From NCBI GenBank assembly GCA_964595575.1, contig CAZQRA010000007.1:1-64000 (forward strand): a stretch of DNA of 64,000 nt, in the 5' to 3' direction. The first letter of the stretch is position 1. Every line of letters starts with the position of its first letter. The notes under the pieces were generated by a model. That model saw only the letters and a program-made list of their open reading frames with translations. It made no database searches and was not told where the DNA came from. Source of the DNA: PALSA-612 sp964595575 (GTDB lineage: Bacteria; Actinomycetota; Thermoleophilia; Gaiellales; Gaiellaceae). Shown here piece after piece: positions 31,912 through 39,788 of this stretch. The position numbers and the translations under genes were made by a program.

Positions 31912-33066
31912 GTGGCCAAGATCCTCCTCGGCGTCACCGGCGGCATCGCCGCCTACAAGGCTTGCGAGCTCGTCCGCCTGTTCGTGCGGGCCGGTGACGA
32001 GGTCGTCCCCCTCGTCACCGCCGCCGCCGATCGCTTCGTGCGAGCGGAGACCTTCCTCGCGCTGGCCCGCCGCAGCCCCGGGGACAGTCCCTACCCCCAC
32101 CTGGAGCGGGGAGATCTCCTGGTCATCGCTCCCCTCACCGCCAATACCCTCGCCAAGCTGGCCCACGGCCTGGCCGACGACGTCCTCAGCGAGGCGTTCC
32201 TCGCCCATCGGGGGCCGGTTCTGGCCGCTCCCGCCATGAGTCCCCGCATGTGGGAGCATCCGGCCACCCAGGCCAACGTAGCCCTCCTCCGGGAGCGAGG
32301 AGTCGAGGTCATCGGCCCCGAGGAGGGGGAGGTAGCGGAGGGTGGAGTCGGCTGGGGGCGGATGAGCGAGCCCGAGGACATCTTCGCCCGCGCCTGCGTC
32401 CTCTTGGGCCGAGCAGGTCAACTCGCGGGCCGCACGGTCCTGGTGACGGCCGGGGGCACTCGGGAGCCCATCGACGCCGTCCGCTTCGTCGGCAACCGCT
32501 CCTCGGGCCGCATGGGGGTCGCGCTGGCCGAGGAAGCCCGCCGCCGGGGCGCCCAGGTGACCCTGTTGGCAGCCAACCTGGCGGTACCCCCTCCTTGGGG
32601 GGTGGAGGTGGTCGAGACTCCCACGGCCGCCGCCATGGCCGGGGAGGCCCTGGCCCGAGCGGAGGACGTGGACGTGGTGGTGATGGCGGCGGCCGTGGCC
32701 GACTACGCGCCGGCCCAGGTCCTTCCCGGCAAGAGGGCCAAGGACGCAGAGCCCTGGCAGATCGAGCTCGTCCCCACCCTCGATATCCTGCGCACGCTGG
32801 GGGAGCGGCGCAGGGAGGGGCAGGTCCTCGTCGGCTTCGCCGCCGACCAGGGCGAGGACGGCCTCGCCCGGGCGCGGGCGAAGCTGCGCGACAAGCGCGT
32901 CGACCTGATCGTGTTCAACGACGTCAGCCGGCCTGGGGTGGGCTTCGAGGCCCCCGAGAACGAGGTCGTCCTCGTCCTCCCGCAGGAGGAGCGACGGGTG
33001 GCCCGAGCGTCCAAGGCGACGATCGCCGCCAGCGTCCTGGACGCGGTGGAGGAGCTCCTCTCGTGA
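31912..33066 (+). CDS. coaBC: Bifunctional phosphopantothenoylcysteine decarboxylase / phosphopantothenate-cysteine ligase
   Basis: Two successive steps of coenzyme A synthesis. The N-terminal FMN-dependent CoaC half (about 1-165) has GVTGGIAAYKACELVR, H63 in PHLE, and APLTANTLAKLA. The C-terminal CoaB half has TAGGTREPIDAVRFVGNRSSGRMG and the K-rich KLRDKRVDLIVFND. Two CoaC signatures deviate: the PxMNxxMW motif is PAMSPRMW (107-114), and the usual cysteine-bearing LACG segment reads VAEG at 141-144, so the catalytic cysteine is absent there. 384 residues, normal length. Confidence 0.92.
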   Translation: MAKILLGVTGGIAAYKACELVRLFVRAGDEVVPLVTAAADRFVRAETFLALARRSPGDSPYPHLERGDLLVIAPLTANTLAKLAHGLADDVLSEAFLAHRGPVLAAPAMSPRMWEHPATQANVALLRERGVEVIGPEEGEVAEGGVGWGRMSEPEDIFARACVLLGRAGQLAGRTVLVTAGGTREPIDAVRFVGNRSSGRMGVALAEEARRRGAQVTLLAANLAVPPPWGVEVVETPTAAAMAGEALARAEDVDVVVMAAAVADYAPAQVLPGKRAKDAEPWQIELVPTLDILRTLGERRREGQVLVGFAADQGEDGLARARAKLRDKRVDLIVFNDVSRPGVGFEAPENEVVLVLPQEERRVARASKATIAASVLDAVEELLS

Positions 33067-33755
33067 TGCAGGCGGTGGTGATGGCAGCGGGGGAAGGCCG
33101 GCGGCTGCGCCCCCTCACCGAGCGCTACGCCAAGCCCGTGCTCCCCATCGGGGGCAGGCCGGTGATCGCCACCCTCCTCCGCGAGCTGGAGCGGGCGGGG
33201 GTGGGCCCCGTCACCGTCGTCACCGGCCACCTGGGGGAGCAGGTGGAGCGCCTCCTGGAGGGGTTCGAGCCTGCTCCTCGACTGGTCCGTCAGCCGAGGC
33301 CGGAGGGATCGGCCGACGCCGTCCTTCGGGCCGGGCTTTCTACCCCCTACCTGGCGGTAGCGGCCGACACCGTGTTCCGGGAGGGAGACATCGCTCGCTT
33401 CCTGGCGGAGGCCGTCGACGGGGACGGGGCCATCGCCGTGCGCCGGGATCCCCCTCCGGGGCCGGGCCGGGCGGCGGTGCGGGTGGAGGACGGCCTCGTT
33501 CGCCGGGTGGTCGACGACGATCCCGAGAACCCGCTGGCGGGAGCCCCCTTGTGGCTGGTCGGGCAGGCCGTGCACGCCTTCCTTCCCGACCTCCCTGGGC
33601 CCCCCTTCGAGCTGGCGGGCGCCTTCCAGCGCGCCATCGACTCCGGCGCCCAGGTGCGGGCGGTGGAGATCGGGCCGACGCGGGACCTGACGCGCCCGCT
33701 CGATCTGCTAGATCGAAACTTTCCCTACCTGAGGGGTCTCGTCGGCGAGCGGTGA
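33066..33755 (+). CDS. Sugar-phosphate nucleotidyltransferase
   Basis: 229 residues, Rossmann-like GT-A fold. The N-terminal signature MAAGEGRRLRPLTERYAKPVLPI binds the nucleotide, and an aspartate in AVAADTVF near residue 100 is the likely metal ligand. Similar to glucose-1-phosphate thymidylyl/uridylyl and mannose-1-phosphate guanylyltransferases, but without the hexapeptide C-terminal domain of GlmU-like enzymes. The sugar and base are not assignable. ATG shares a base with the coaBC stop (TGATG). Confidence 0.87.
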   Translation: MQAVVMAAGEGRRLRPLTERYAKPVLPIGGRPVIATLLRELERAGVGPVTVVTGHLGEQVERLLEGFEPAPRLVRQPRPEGSADAVLRAGLSTPYLAVAADTVFREGDIARFLAEAVDGDGAIAVRRDPPPGPGRAAVRVEDGLVRRVVDDDPENPLAGAPLWLVGQAVHAFLPDLPGPPFELAGAFQRAIDSGAQVRAVEIGPTRDLTRPLDLLDRNFPYLRGLVGER

Positions 33756-34099
33756 GCGAGGTCTACGACTACTACCAGGAAGGTCGCCGGCGGCTACGGC
33801 GGGGGGATGCCGCCCAGGCGACGGTGGTCCTGGAGAAGGCCAAGCGGCGGGCACCCGACAAGGCCTCGATCAGGGAGGCCTTGGGCATCGCCTACTTCCG
33901 GCTAGGACGCTACGCCGAGGCCGAGGCCGAGTTCCGGGCAGCCCTGGAGATCTCGCCCGTGGACGACTACGCCCACTACGCCCTGGGGCGGTGCCTGGAG
34001 AAGCAGGGCCGCCTGGTGGAGGCAAACGGCCACTACAAGCTGGCCCGCTCCCTGCGTCCGGGAGAGCCGAGCTACCAGGCCCGGGTGCGTGAGCTCTGA
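33752..34099 (+). CDS. Small tetratricopeptide-repeat protein
   Basis: 115 residues, all helical. Three TPR-like units are visible at about 3-34 (YYQEGRRRLRRGDAAQATVVLE), 37-68 (AYFRLGRYAEAEAEFRAALE) and 71-102 (ALGRCLEKQGRLVEANGHYKLA). Soluble, no signal peptide. Probably a protein-protein adaptor. The GTG overlaps the nucleotidyltransferase stop, so it is coupled to it. Confidence 0.85.
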   Translation: MSEVYDYYQEGRRRLRRGDAAQATVVLEKAKRRAPDKASIREALGIAYFRLGRYAEAEAEFRAALEISPVDDYAHYALGRCLEKQGRLVEANGHYKLARSLRPGEPSYQARVREL

Positions 34100-34155
34100 G
34101 CCGCCTCTTTCCCTGGGCTCGACTCCTCGCCGAGAGCTGGGCGGAGGCCCCTGAG

Positions 34156-34593
34156 GTGCGGGCGGTAGCGCAGAGGGTGTCGCGAGCCAGGGTGGTCGTG
34201 GCGGGAGCGACCCAGGCGAGCATCGGCCCCGGCCTCGTGCTCCTGCTCGGCGTGGCCCGCGGCGACGACGAGCTCGCCGCCGAGCGCCTGGCGGCCAAGG
34301 TCGCCCGCCTGCGCGTCTTCGAGGACGAGCAGGGCAGGCTCGATCGCTCCCTCCTCGACGTGGGCGGAGAGGCGCTGGTCGTGAGCCAGTTCACGCTCAT
34401 CGCCGACACCCGCAAGGGAACGAGGCCGAGCTTCGCCCAGGCCGCCCCGTCCGAGCAGGCAAGGTCGCTTTACGAGAAGTTCTGCGCGTCCCTGCAGGAG
34501 CTCGGCGTCCCCGTGGCTACGGGCGTCTTCGGGGCTCGGATGGAGGTTGAGCTCGTGAACGAAGGCCCGGTCACCATCGTCCTCGAGGGATAA
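34156..34593 (+). CDS. dtd: D-aminoacyl-tRNA deacylase
   Basis: Proofreading enzyme that removes D-amino acids (and glycine) from mischarged tRNAs. 145 residues, normal length. The two family motifs are present: SQFTL near residue 77 and the cross-subunit GPVT loop in NEGPVTI near 136. Start GTG 34156 gives RAVAQRVSRARV, the family N-terminus. The preceding 56 nt hold no gene. Confidence 0.95.
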   Translation: MRAVAQRVSRARVVVAGATQASIGPGLVLLLGVARGDDELAAERLAAKVARLRVFEDEQGRLDRSLLDVGGEALVVSQFTLIADTRKGTRPSFAQAAPSEQARSLYEKFCASLQELGVPVATGVFGARMEVELVNEGPVTIVLEG

Positions 34594-34651
34594 CCCGCCG
34601 GCAGACCGGGGTTTGCGGAGGCGCCTCGACAGTGCCACACTCTGCTCGTCA

Positions 34652-34776
34652 CAGGGAGCCGAGAGCCCGGCCGTAGCCCGGAGCTTCCCGGGGGGAGAGG
34701 CTGGAGAGGAAGCCCGGCGGAGCCCTCGTCGGCTCCCTGCAGGAGACAGGGTAGCCGGAGGGAGCGGGTCTCCGGC
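34652..34776 (+). ncRNA. Candidate structured RNA upstream of rimP
   Basis: The region 34594-34902 has no convincing ORF, but it has nested complementarity. CAGGGAGCCGA (34652-34662) pairs with TCGGCTCCCTG (34729-34739), 11 bp. Inside it GCTTCC (34683-34688) pairs with GGAAGC (34708-34713). A third hairpin pairs GCCGGAG (34754-34760) with CTCCGGC (34770-34776). AGCCCGG occurs three times. A further GC hairpin at 34812-34832 is followed by a T-richer stretch. It could be an independent small RNA or a long leader of rimP-nusA. No known family was matched with confidence. Confidence 0.4.
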
Positions 34777-34811
34777 GAGTAAGCCTGCGCCTGGGGGCCG
34801 CCCTCAGCAGA

Positions 34812-34832
34812 CGCCCGCCAAGGCCGGGCGGG
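34812..34832 (+). terminator. GC hairpin after the structured region
   Basis: CGCCCG (34812-34817) can pair with CGGGCG (34825-34830), or CCCGCC with GGCGGG slightly shifted. It is followed by GAGGCTTGCTATTCTTTG, which is T-rich for this genome. It may end the upstream RNA just before the rimP promoter. Confidence 0.4.
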
Positions 34833-34841
34833 GAGGCTTGC

Positions 34842-34847
34842 TATTCT
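34842..34847 (+). promoter_or_regulatory. -10-like hexamer TATTCT before rimP
   Basis: Five of six match TATAAT. A start near 34854 gives a leader of about 50 nt containing the hairpin at 34875-34902. Confidence 0.4.
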
Positions 34848-34874
34848 TTGAACGACCACATTTCACCGGTTCGG

Positions 34875-34902
34875 GGAAATGGGCGCGCGGCGCCCATTTT
34901 CC
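34875..34902 (+). promoter_or_regulatory. Terminator-like hairpin abutting the rimP start codon
   Basis: AAATGGGCGC (34877-34886) pairs with GCGCCCATTT (34890-34899) across the triloop GCG, followed by TCC and the start codon at 34903. Hairpins with a T-run just before rimP are known in proteobacterial nusA operons (rimP leader). This one has a comparable position and could act by attenuation or NusA feedback. Confidence 0.6.
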
Positions 34903-35370
34903 ATGATGGAGGCGGTCTTGGCCCAGGTACACGACAGAGAACGCGAGCTCCAGCGGGAGATCTCCCGACAGGTGGGCGAAGCCCTGCCCGGAGTGGAGGT
35001 GCTGGCCGTGGAGCTCTCCGGGCGGGAACGGTTCACGGTGTACGTGGACCATCCCCAGGGGGTCGATCACGCGCTCTGCGAGCGGGTGACTCAGGTCCTC
35101 CGCGGCTACCTCGACCGCTACACGGTGGATGTGTCCTCCCCGGGCTTCGAACGCCCCCTTCGCTCCCAGGCCCACTTCCGCGCTGCCCTGGGACGCCTCG
35201 TGACCCTGCGCACGGCGACCGAGATCGCCGGCAAGAGGCGCTTCCGGGGCCGGGTCGTCGCTGCCGGCGAGGAGGCGGTGGAGATCGCGAGCGGGGACGG
35301 AGGGGCAGTTCTCATCCCGTACGAGGAGATCGTGCGGGGCAACTTGATCGACGAGGTGGACGAACGATGA
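34903..35370 (+). CDS. rimP: Ribosome maturation factor RimP
   Basis: Assists assembly of the 30S subunit. 155 residues. The conserved core VDVSSPGFERPL is near residues 78-89, preceded by FTVYVDHPQGVDHALCERV. The frame is open to an ATG at 34879 inside the leader hairpin. ATG 34903 (or the adjacent 34906) is preferred because it follows the hairpin and fits family length. It heads the rimP-nusA-ylxR-infB run and overlaps nusA by 4 nt. Confidence 0.92.
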   Translation: MMEAVLAQVHDRERELQREISRQVGEALPGVEVLAVELSGRERFTVYVDHPQGVDHALCERVTQVLRGYLDRYTVDVSSPGFERPLRSQAHFRAALGRLVTLRTATEIAGKRRFRGRVVAAGEEAVEIASGDGGAVLIPYEEIVRGNLIDEVDER

Positions 35371-36773
35371 GCCGAGAGATCATCGAGGCGATCCGGGCGA
35401 TCGAGCGCGAGAAGGGGATCGACTCCGAGACCCTGGTCCACGCCCTCGAGGACGCCCTGCTCGCCGCCTACAAGAAGACGCCGGGGGCCTCCCGGCATGC
35501 GACCGTCGAGCTGGACGAGGAGAGCGGCGACTTTCGCGTCTACTCCATCGAGCTTCCTCCCGACGTCGAGCAGCGCCTGCTCGAGGAGGCCCGGGAGCGG
35601 GCGATCGAGGAGCTGGAGAGGATGGAGCAGGAGACGGGGGAGCGCTCCCACGTCCTCGTCTCCGACGAGGACCTGGAGATCGACTGGTCGCAGGTGCCGG
35701 AGACCCTCGTCCGCCGCCAGGACGTCACCCCCGAGAACTTCGGGCGCATCGCCGCCCAGACCGCCAAGCAGGTGATCCTGCAGCGGATTAGGGAGGCGGA
35801 GCGGGAGATGATGTACGAGGAGTACGTCGACCGAGTGGGCGAGGTCGTCACCGGCATCGTCCAGCAGGCCGGAGACCGCAACAACGTGCTCATCGACCTG
35901 GGCAAGGTGGAGGCGCTCCTTCCCCGCTCGGAGCAGGTGGAGGGCGAGCGCTACGAGCAGGGAAGCAGGATCAAGGCGGTCATCACCGAGGTGCGCTCGG
36001 GTACCAAGGGGCCGCAGGTGATCCTGTCTCGGCGCGACCCCGAGCTCATTCGTACCCTGTTCGAGCTGGAGGTGCCGGAGATCGCCGACGGGCTGGTCGA
36101 GATCAAGGCCGTGGCCCGCGAGCCCGGGTACCGCTCCAAGATCGCGGTCGAGTCCCACGTGCAGGGCGTCGACCCTGTGGGAGCGTGCGTGGGCCCCCGC
36201 GGCTCCCGCGTGCGCATGGTGGTCTCCGAGCTGCGGGGCGAGAAGATCGACATCATCCCCTGGAACACCGAGCCGGCTCGGTTCGTGGCCAAGGCGCTGT
36301 CCCCGGCTCGCGTCCGGGAGGTGTACATCGACGACGAGCGGCGGGAGGCGACGGTGGTCGTCCCCGACGATCAGCTCGCCTTGGCCATCGGCAAGGAGGG
36401 GCTCAACGCGCGCCTGGCCGCCCGGCTCACGGGGTGGAAGATCGACATCAAGTCGGACACCGAGTTCGCCCAGGAGGAGGCGGAGGCCGCCTTCGCAGGA
36501 GAGGCCGAGGAGGACTTCCTCGGCCGCTGCGCCGCCATCCTGTCGACTGGGAAGCGCTGCCCCAACGCCGCCCTCCCAGGGTCGCGGTTCTGCGGCGTCC
36601 CTGCCCACCAGGAGCTGGCCGAGCGGGAGCGCCGGGGCGAGGACGTCTCCGCCCGGGTGGCCCAGCAGCCGGCGGCTGGCGGCGAGGAGGCGGCGAAGGC
36701 GGGCGAGGAGCGCTGGGAGGAGGAAGGCGGCGCCCTCGGGCCCCAGGAGGAGAACGGCCCTGCCGCGGCGTGA
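35367..36773 (+). CDS. nusA: Transcription termination/antitermination factor NusA with extra C-terminal Cys motif
   Basis: Binds RNA polymerase and nascent RNA to control pausing, termination and antitermination. 468 residues. An N-terminal polymerase-binding domain (about 1-145) is followed by S1 (about 152-220) and two KH domains (about 225-375, with GACVGPRGSRVRMV and LAIGKEGLNARLA). After residue 380 an acidic linker leads to a short motif with C-x9-C-x10-C and a nearby His (CAAILSTGKRC, then RFCGVPAH), which resembles a small zinc-binding knuckle, then a low-complexity Glu/Ala tail. The extra motif is not part of standard NusA. Confidence 0.95.
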   Translation: MSREIIEAIRAIEREKGIDSETLVHALEDALLAAYKKTPGASRHATVELDEESGDFRVYSIELPPDVEQRLLEEARERAIEELERMEQETGERSHVLVSDEDLEIDWSQVPETLVRRQDVTPENFGRIAAQTAKQVILQRIREAEREMMYEEYVDRVGEVVTGIVQQAGDRNNVLIDLGKVEALLPRSEQVEGERYEQGSRIKAVITEVRSGTKGPQVILSRRDPELIRTLFELEVPEIADGLVEIKAVAREPGYRSKIAVESHVQGVDPVGACVGPRGSRVRMVVSELRGEKIDIIPWNTEPARFVAKALSPARVREVYIDDERREATVVVPDDQLALAIGKEGLNARLAARLTGWKIDIKSDTEFAQEEAEAAFAGEAEEDFLGRCAAILSTGKRCPNAALPGSRFCGVPAHQELAERERRGEDVSARVAQQPAAGGEEAAKAGEERWEEEGGALGPQEENGPAAA

Positions 36774-37021
36774 GCGAGCCCATCAGGACGTGCGCGGGCT
36801 GCGGCCGGCGCGCTCCCAAGCGGGAGCTCCTGCGGTTCGTCGCCCGGGCGGGAGTCCTCACCCCTGCTTCCCCCTCCGACCCCGGGCGAGGCGTGTACAC
36901 GTGCCGGCGCCTCGCCTGCTTCGAGCGAGCCCGGGCCCGCCGGGCCTTCGCCCGCACCCTCCGTACGCCGGTCGCGGTCGACCCCGACCTGGAGCGCCTC
37001 TACACTGAGGGCGATGGCTGA
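36770..37021 (+). CDS. ylxR: YlxR (DUF448) RNA-binding protein
   Basis: 83 residues. The signature RTCAGCGRRAPKRELLRFV is at about 6-24, followed by GRGVYTCRRLACFERA. The four cysteines are arranged as in YlxR. Homologues have been shown to modulate RNase P (RnpM). The position between nusA and infB is conserved in many bacteria. It overlaps both neighbours. Confidence 0.93.
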   Translation: MSEPIRTCAGCGRRAPKRELLRFVARAGVLTPASPSDPGRGVYTCRRLACFERARARRAFARTLRTPVAVDPDLERLYTEGDG

Positions 37022-38963
37022 GGGCCCGAAGAGACCGTTCCGTCCCCGCGCCCACGGCGCCCACGGGCGCCGGCGGCGGGTCGTCATCGACCAAGCGGCG
37101 GGACGACCTCGTCCTGAGGCCCGCCAGCCCCGCGATCGGGCCGCCCGCGAGCGGCCCAAGGAGCAGGCTCCGACTCCCGCGGGCCCCGTCAGCGTGCCGT
37201 CGGGGGTCACGGTGAAGGACCTGTCCCAGGCCCTCGGCGTTCCCATGCCCCAGATCATCAAGTTCCTCATGGAGGACCTGAAGCAGATGCGCACCGCCAC
37301 CCAGTCGCTCTCCGACGAGGAGGTGGAGCTCATCGCTGCCGAGTTCGGCCGCGAGGTGACGATCAAGCACGCGGCCGAGGAGCCCGAGGAGCCGCAAGCC
37401 TTCGCCGATAGGGAGGAGGATCTCGTCCCCCGTCCGCCGGTGGTGACCATCATGGGCCACGTCGACCACGGCAAGACCACCCTCCTCGACGCCATCCGCC
37501 AGACCTCGGTGGTGGAGACCGAGGCGGGCGGCATCACCCAGCACATCGGGGCCTACCAGGTCAACGTGGACGGGCGCAAGATCACCTTCCTCGATACCCC
37601 CGGCCACGAGGCCTTCACCGCCATGCGGGCGAGGGGGGCCAAGGTGACCGACATCGCCGTCCTCGTGGTCGCCGCCGACGACGGGGTCATGCCTCAGACC
37701 AAGGAGTCGATCGCGCACGCCCGGGCCGCCCAGGTGCCGATCGTCGTGGCCATCAACAAGATCGACCTCCCTGACGCCAACCCCGACCGAGTCAAGGCAG
37801 AGCTGGCGGCGGAGGGGCTCCAGCCCGAGGAGTGGGGGGGGACGACCCAGTTCGCCGAGGTGTCCGCCAAGCAGAGGCTCAACCTCGACGACCTCCTGGA
37901 GAAGGTGCTCTTGGTAGCCGACGCCGAGCTCGAGCTGAAGGCGAACCCCAACGCCGAGGCCTCGGGGCCGATCATCGAGTCCCGCCTGGACGTGGGCCGG
38001 GGGCCGGTGGCGACCGTGCTCGTCCAGCGCGGCACCCTCAGGGTCGGCGACGCCGTGGTGGCCGGAGACGCCTGGGGACGGGTGCGGGCGCTCTACGACT
38101 TCCGGGGCGAGCGGATGAAGGAGGCCAAGCCGGGGGATCCGGTGGAGATCGTGGGCTTCGACAAGCCGCCCCAGGCCGGGGAGCTGTGCCGAGTAGTCGA
38201 GAACGAGCGCCAGGCTCGGCAACTGGCCCAGATGCGGGCCGAGCGCCTGCGGCGCGAGCAGCTCGCCCAACGGGCCAAGCCCATCTCGCTGGAGGCCCTC
38301 TTCTCCCGCATGCAGGAGGGGGTCCAGGAGCTCAACATCATCCTCAAGGGAGACGTGGTCGGCTCGGTGGAGGCGGTCAGGGCCGAGCTGGAGAAGATCG
38401 AGCACCCGGAGGTGCGGGTGAACGTCATCCACGCCGCCGTGGGCGGCATCACCGAGAACGACGTCATGCTGGCCTCGGCCTCGAACGCCATGGTGGTCGG
38501 CTTCAACGTGCGGCCCAACGCGGAGGCGCGTGCCCTGGCCGAGCGCGAGGGCGTGGAGATCCGCACCTACCGCGTCATCTACCAGCTCACCGAGGACATC
38601 GAGCAGGCCCTGGTGGGCATGCTCAAGCCCGTCACCGAGGAGGTCACGATCGGAGAGGCGGAGGTGCGCCAGACGATCAAGATCTCCAGGGTGGGCACCG
38701 TGGCCGGGAGCTACGTCACGAGCGGGGTCGTCCGCCGCGGCGCCACCGTGCGGGTGGTGCGGGAAGGCGCCATCGTCTACGAGACCACCATCGACTCGCT
38801 CAAGCGGTTCAAGGACGACGTCCGCGAGGTGGCCGAGGGCTTCGAGTGCGGCATCCACCTGGCCGGCTTCGACGACGTCAAGGAGGGCGACGTGCTCGAG
38901 GTGTTCGAGGTACGCCAGGTGGAGCGGACCGGCCTCGAGGCCACCGCCGCGGAGACGTCGTAG
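37014..38963 (+). CDS. infB: Translation initiation factor IF-2, short form
   Basis: GTPase that brings initiator tRNA to the 30S subunit. 649 residues. A short basic N-terminal region and one IF2N-like domain (about 65-120) precede the G domain. G1 is GHVDHGKT at about 150, with the usual DTPGHEAF, NKID and SAK motifs, then domains II to IV. Actinobacterial IF-2 usually carries a long, low-complexity N-terminus and exceeds 900 residues. That part is absent here. Confidence 0.96.
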   Translation: MAEGPKRPFRPRAHGAHGRRRRVVIDQAAGRPRPEARQPRDRAARERPKEQAPTPAGPVSVPSGVTVKDLSQALGVPMPQIIKFLMEDLKQMRTATQSLSDEEVELIAAEFGREVTIKHAAEEPEEPQAFADREEDLVPRPPVVTIMGHVDHGKTTLLDAIRQTSVVETEAGGITQHIGAYQVNVDGRKITFLDTPGHEAFTAMRARGAKVTDIAVLVVAADDGVMPQTKESIAHARAAQVPIVVAINKIDLPDANPDRVKAELAAEGLQPEEWGGTTQFAEVSAKQRLNLDDLLEKVLLVADAELELKANPNAEASGPIIESRLDVGRGPVATVLVQRGTLRVGDAVVAGDAWGRVRALYDFRGERMKEAKPGDPVEIVGFDKPPQAGELCRVVENERQARQLAQMRAERLRREQLAQRAKPISLEALFSRMQEGVQELNIILKGDVVGSVEAVRAELEKIEHPEVRVNVIHAAVGGITENDVMLASASNAMVVGFNVRPNAEARALAEREGVEIRTYRVIYQLTEDIEQALVGMLKPVTEEVTIGEAEVRQTIKISRVGTVAGSYVTSGVVRRGATVRVVREGAIVYETTIDSLKRFKDDVREVAEGFECGIHLAGFDDVKEGDVLEVFEVRQVERTGLEATAAETS

Positions 38964-38994
38964 CCCAGGCGGCGCCGGGCCTAGCGGGAGGTCG

Positions 38995-39000
38995 TACCCT
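38995..39000 (+). promoter_or_regulatory. Leaderless-type -10 box TACCCT
   Basis: Exactly 6 nt before the GTG at 39007, suggesting a new transcript starts after infB. Confidence 0.45.
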
Positions 39001-39006
39001 TTCCCC

Positions 39007-39318
39007 GTGGGCTTCGGGTACGTGGGCATCCTCTCCGTCGAGCTCCACTTCCCGGACTCGGGCTCGCTCAAGACCAAGCGCATGCACCTGCGCTCGGCCA
39101 AGGCTCAGCTCCAGAAGCGGTTCGGAGCCTCCGTAGCCGAGGTCGACCACCACGAGCTGTGGCAGCGGGCGCGGCTAGCGGTGGCCTGCGTGGCCCGCGG
39201 CCACCGGGAGCTGCACGAGCTCCTCGACGGCGCCGAGCGGTACCTGGCGGCCCAGGAGTTTGAGCTCGTTCGGGCGGAGCGGGAGGTCGTGGCGCTGGGG
39301 GACGAGCTCGGCCGGTAG
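39007..39318 (+). CDS. DUF503 family protein
   Basis: 103 residues. The DUF503 pattern is clear: YVGILSVELHFPDSGSLKTKR at the start and HHELWQRARLAVACVA in the middle, with a helical C-terminus. The function is unknown. The gene commonly lies between infB and rbfA, as here. Confidence 0.9.
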   Translation: MGFGYVGILSVELHFPDSGSLKTKRMHLRSAKAQLQKRFGASVAEVDHHELWQRARLAVACVARGHRELHELLDGAERYLAAQEFELVRAEREVVALGDELGR

Positions 39319-39332
39319 GAGCGCGGGCGCGC

Positions 39333-39338
39333 TACGCT
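39333..39338 (+). promoter_or_regulatory. -10-like hexamer TACGCT
   Basis: Followed by a GGGAGGGG ribosome binding site (39346-39353) and the small ORF at 39363. It could serve rbfA and the genes after it. Confidence 0.35.
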
Positions 39339-39362
39339 GGCCCGGTGGGAGGGGCAAGTAGC

Positions 39363-39434
39363 GTGGTGGACGGCGAGGGACGGAAGCGACCCCGACGAGG
39401 CGGCCAGCGCCGCCCCGGCGCCTCCTCGAGGTGA
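39363..39434 (+). CDS. Possible 23-residue basic leader peptide before rbfA
   Basis: The short ORF starts with GTG GTG, is very Arg/Lys rich (GRKRPRRGG, RRPGASSR), and ends 6 nt before the rbfA GTG. Support is the GGGAGGGG site nine bases upstream and the -10-like box before that. Codon content is biased by high GC, so chance cannot be excluded. If real it may couple translation into rbfA. Confidence 0.3.
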   Translation: MVDGEGRKRPRRGGQRRPGASSR

Positions 39435-39440
39435 CGGGCT

Positions 39441-39788
39441 GTGGCCGGCGAGCGCATGCGGAGGGTGAACGAGTCGCTCCGGCAGCTCCTGTCCGAGGCC
39501 GTGCTCGAGCTCAAGGATCCCCGCATCGGCTTCGTGACCGTGACCGGGGTGGAGACCTCTCCCGACCTGCGCCAGGCCCGCGTGTACGTGAGCGTGCTCG
39601 GGAACGAGCGGCGCCGACGGCGCACCCTCGAGGGCTTGGCCGCCGCCCACGGCGTTCTCCAGGCCCGCATCGCCCGGGAGCTGCGCCTGAAGCGAACGCC
39701 CCAGCTCACCTTCGCATACGATCCTTCGGTGGAGCGGGGGGTGCGAATGGCCAAGCTGATCGATGAGCTCGTTGAAGGCGACGAGTGA
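39441..39788 (+). CDS. rbfA: Ribosome-binding factor A
   Basis: 30S maturation factor with a KH-like fold. 115 residues. RMRRVNESLRQLLSEAV, KDPRIGFVTVTGVETSPDLRQARVYVSV and the C-terminal RTPQLTFAYDPS are diagnostic. The start is GTG 39441. The 3' end overlaps the next gene by up to 26 nt. Confidence 0.95.
   Translation: MAGERMRRVNESLRQLLSEAVLELKDPRIGFVTVTGVETSPDLRQARVYVSVLGNERRRRRTLEGLAAAHGVLQARIARELRLKRTPQLTFAYDPSVERGVRMAKLIDELVEGDE

Noticed and set aside
34629..34639. ACAGTGCCACA, resembling a conserved piece of RNase P RNA
   Set aside because: The other conserved RNase P elements (GAGGAAAGTCC, the AGA-AT-GA tail) are absent or in the wrong order, and the region is too short.
34652..34776. 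Cobalamin, TPP or SRP RNA identity for the structured region
   Set aside because: None of the diagnostic boxes of these RNAs could be found on either strand, so it is left as unknown.
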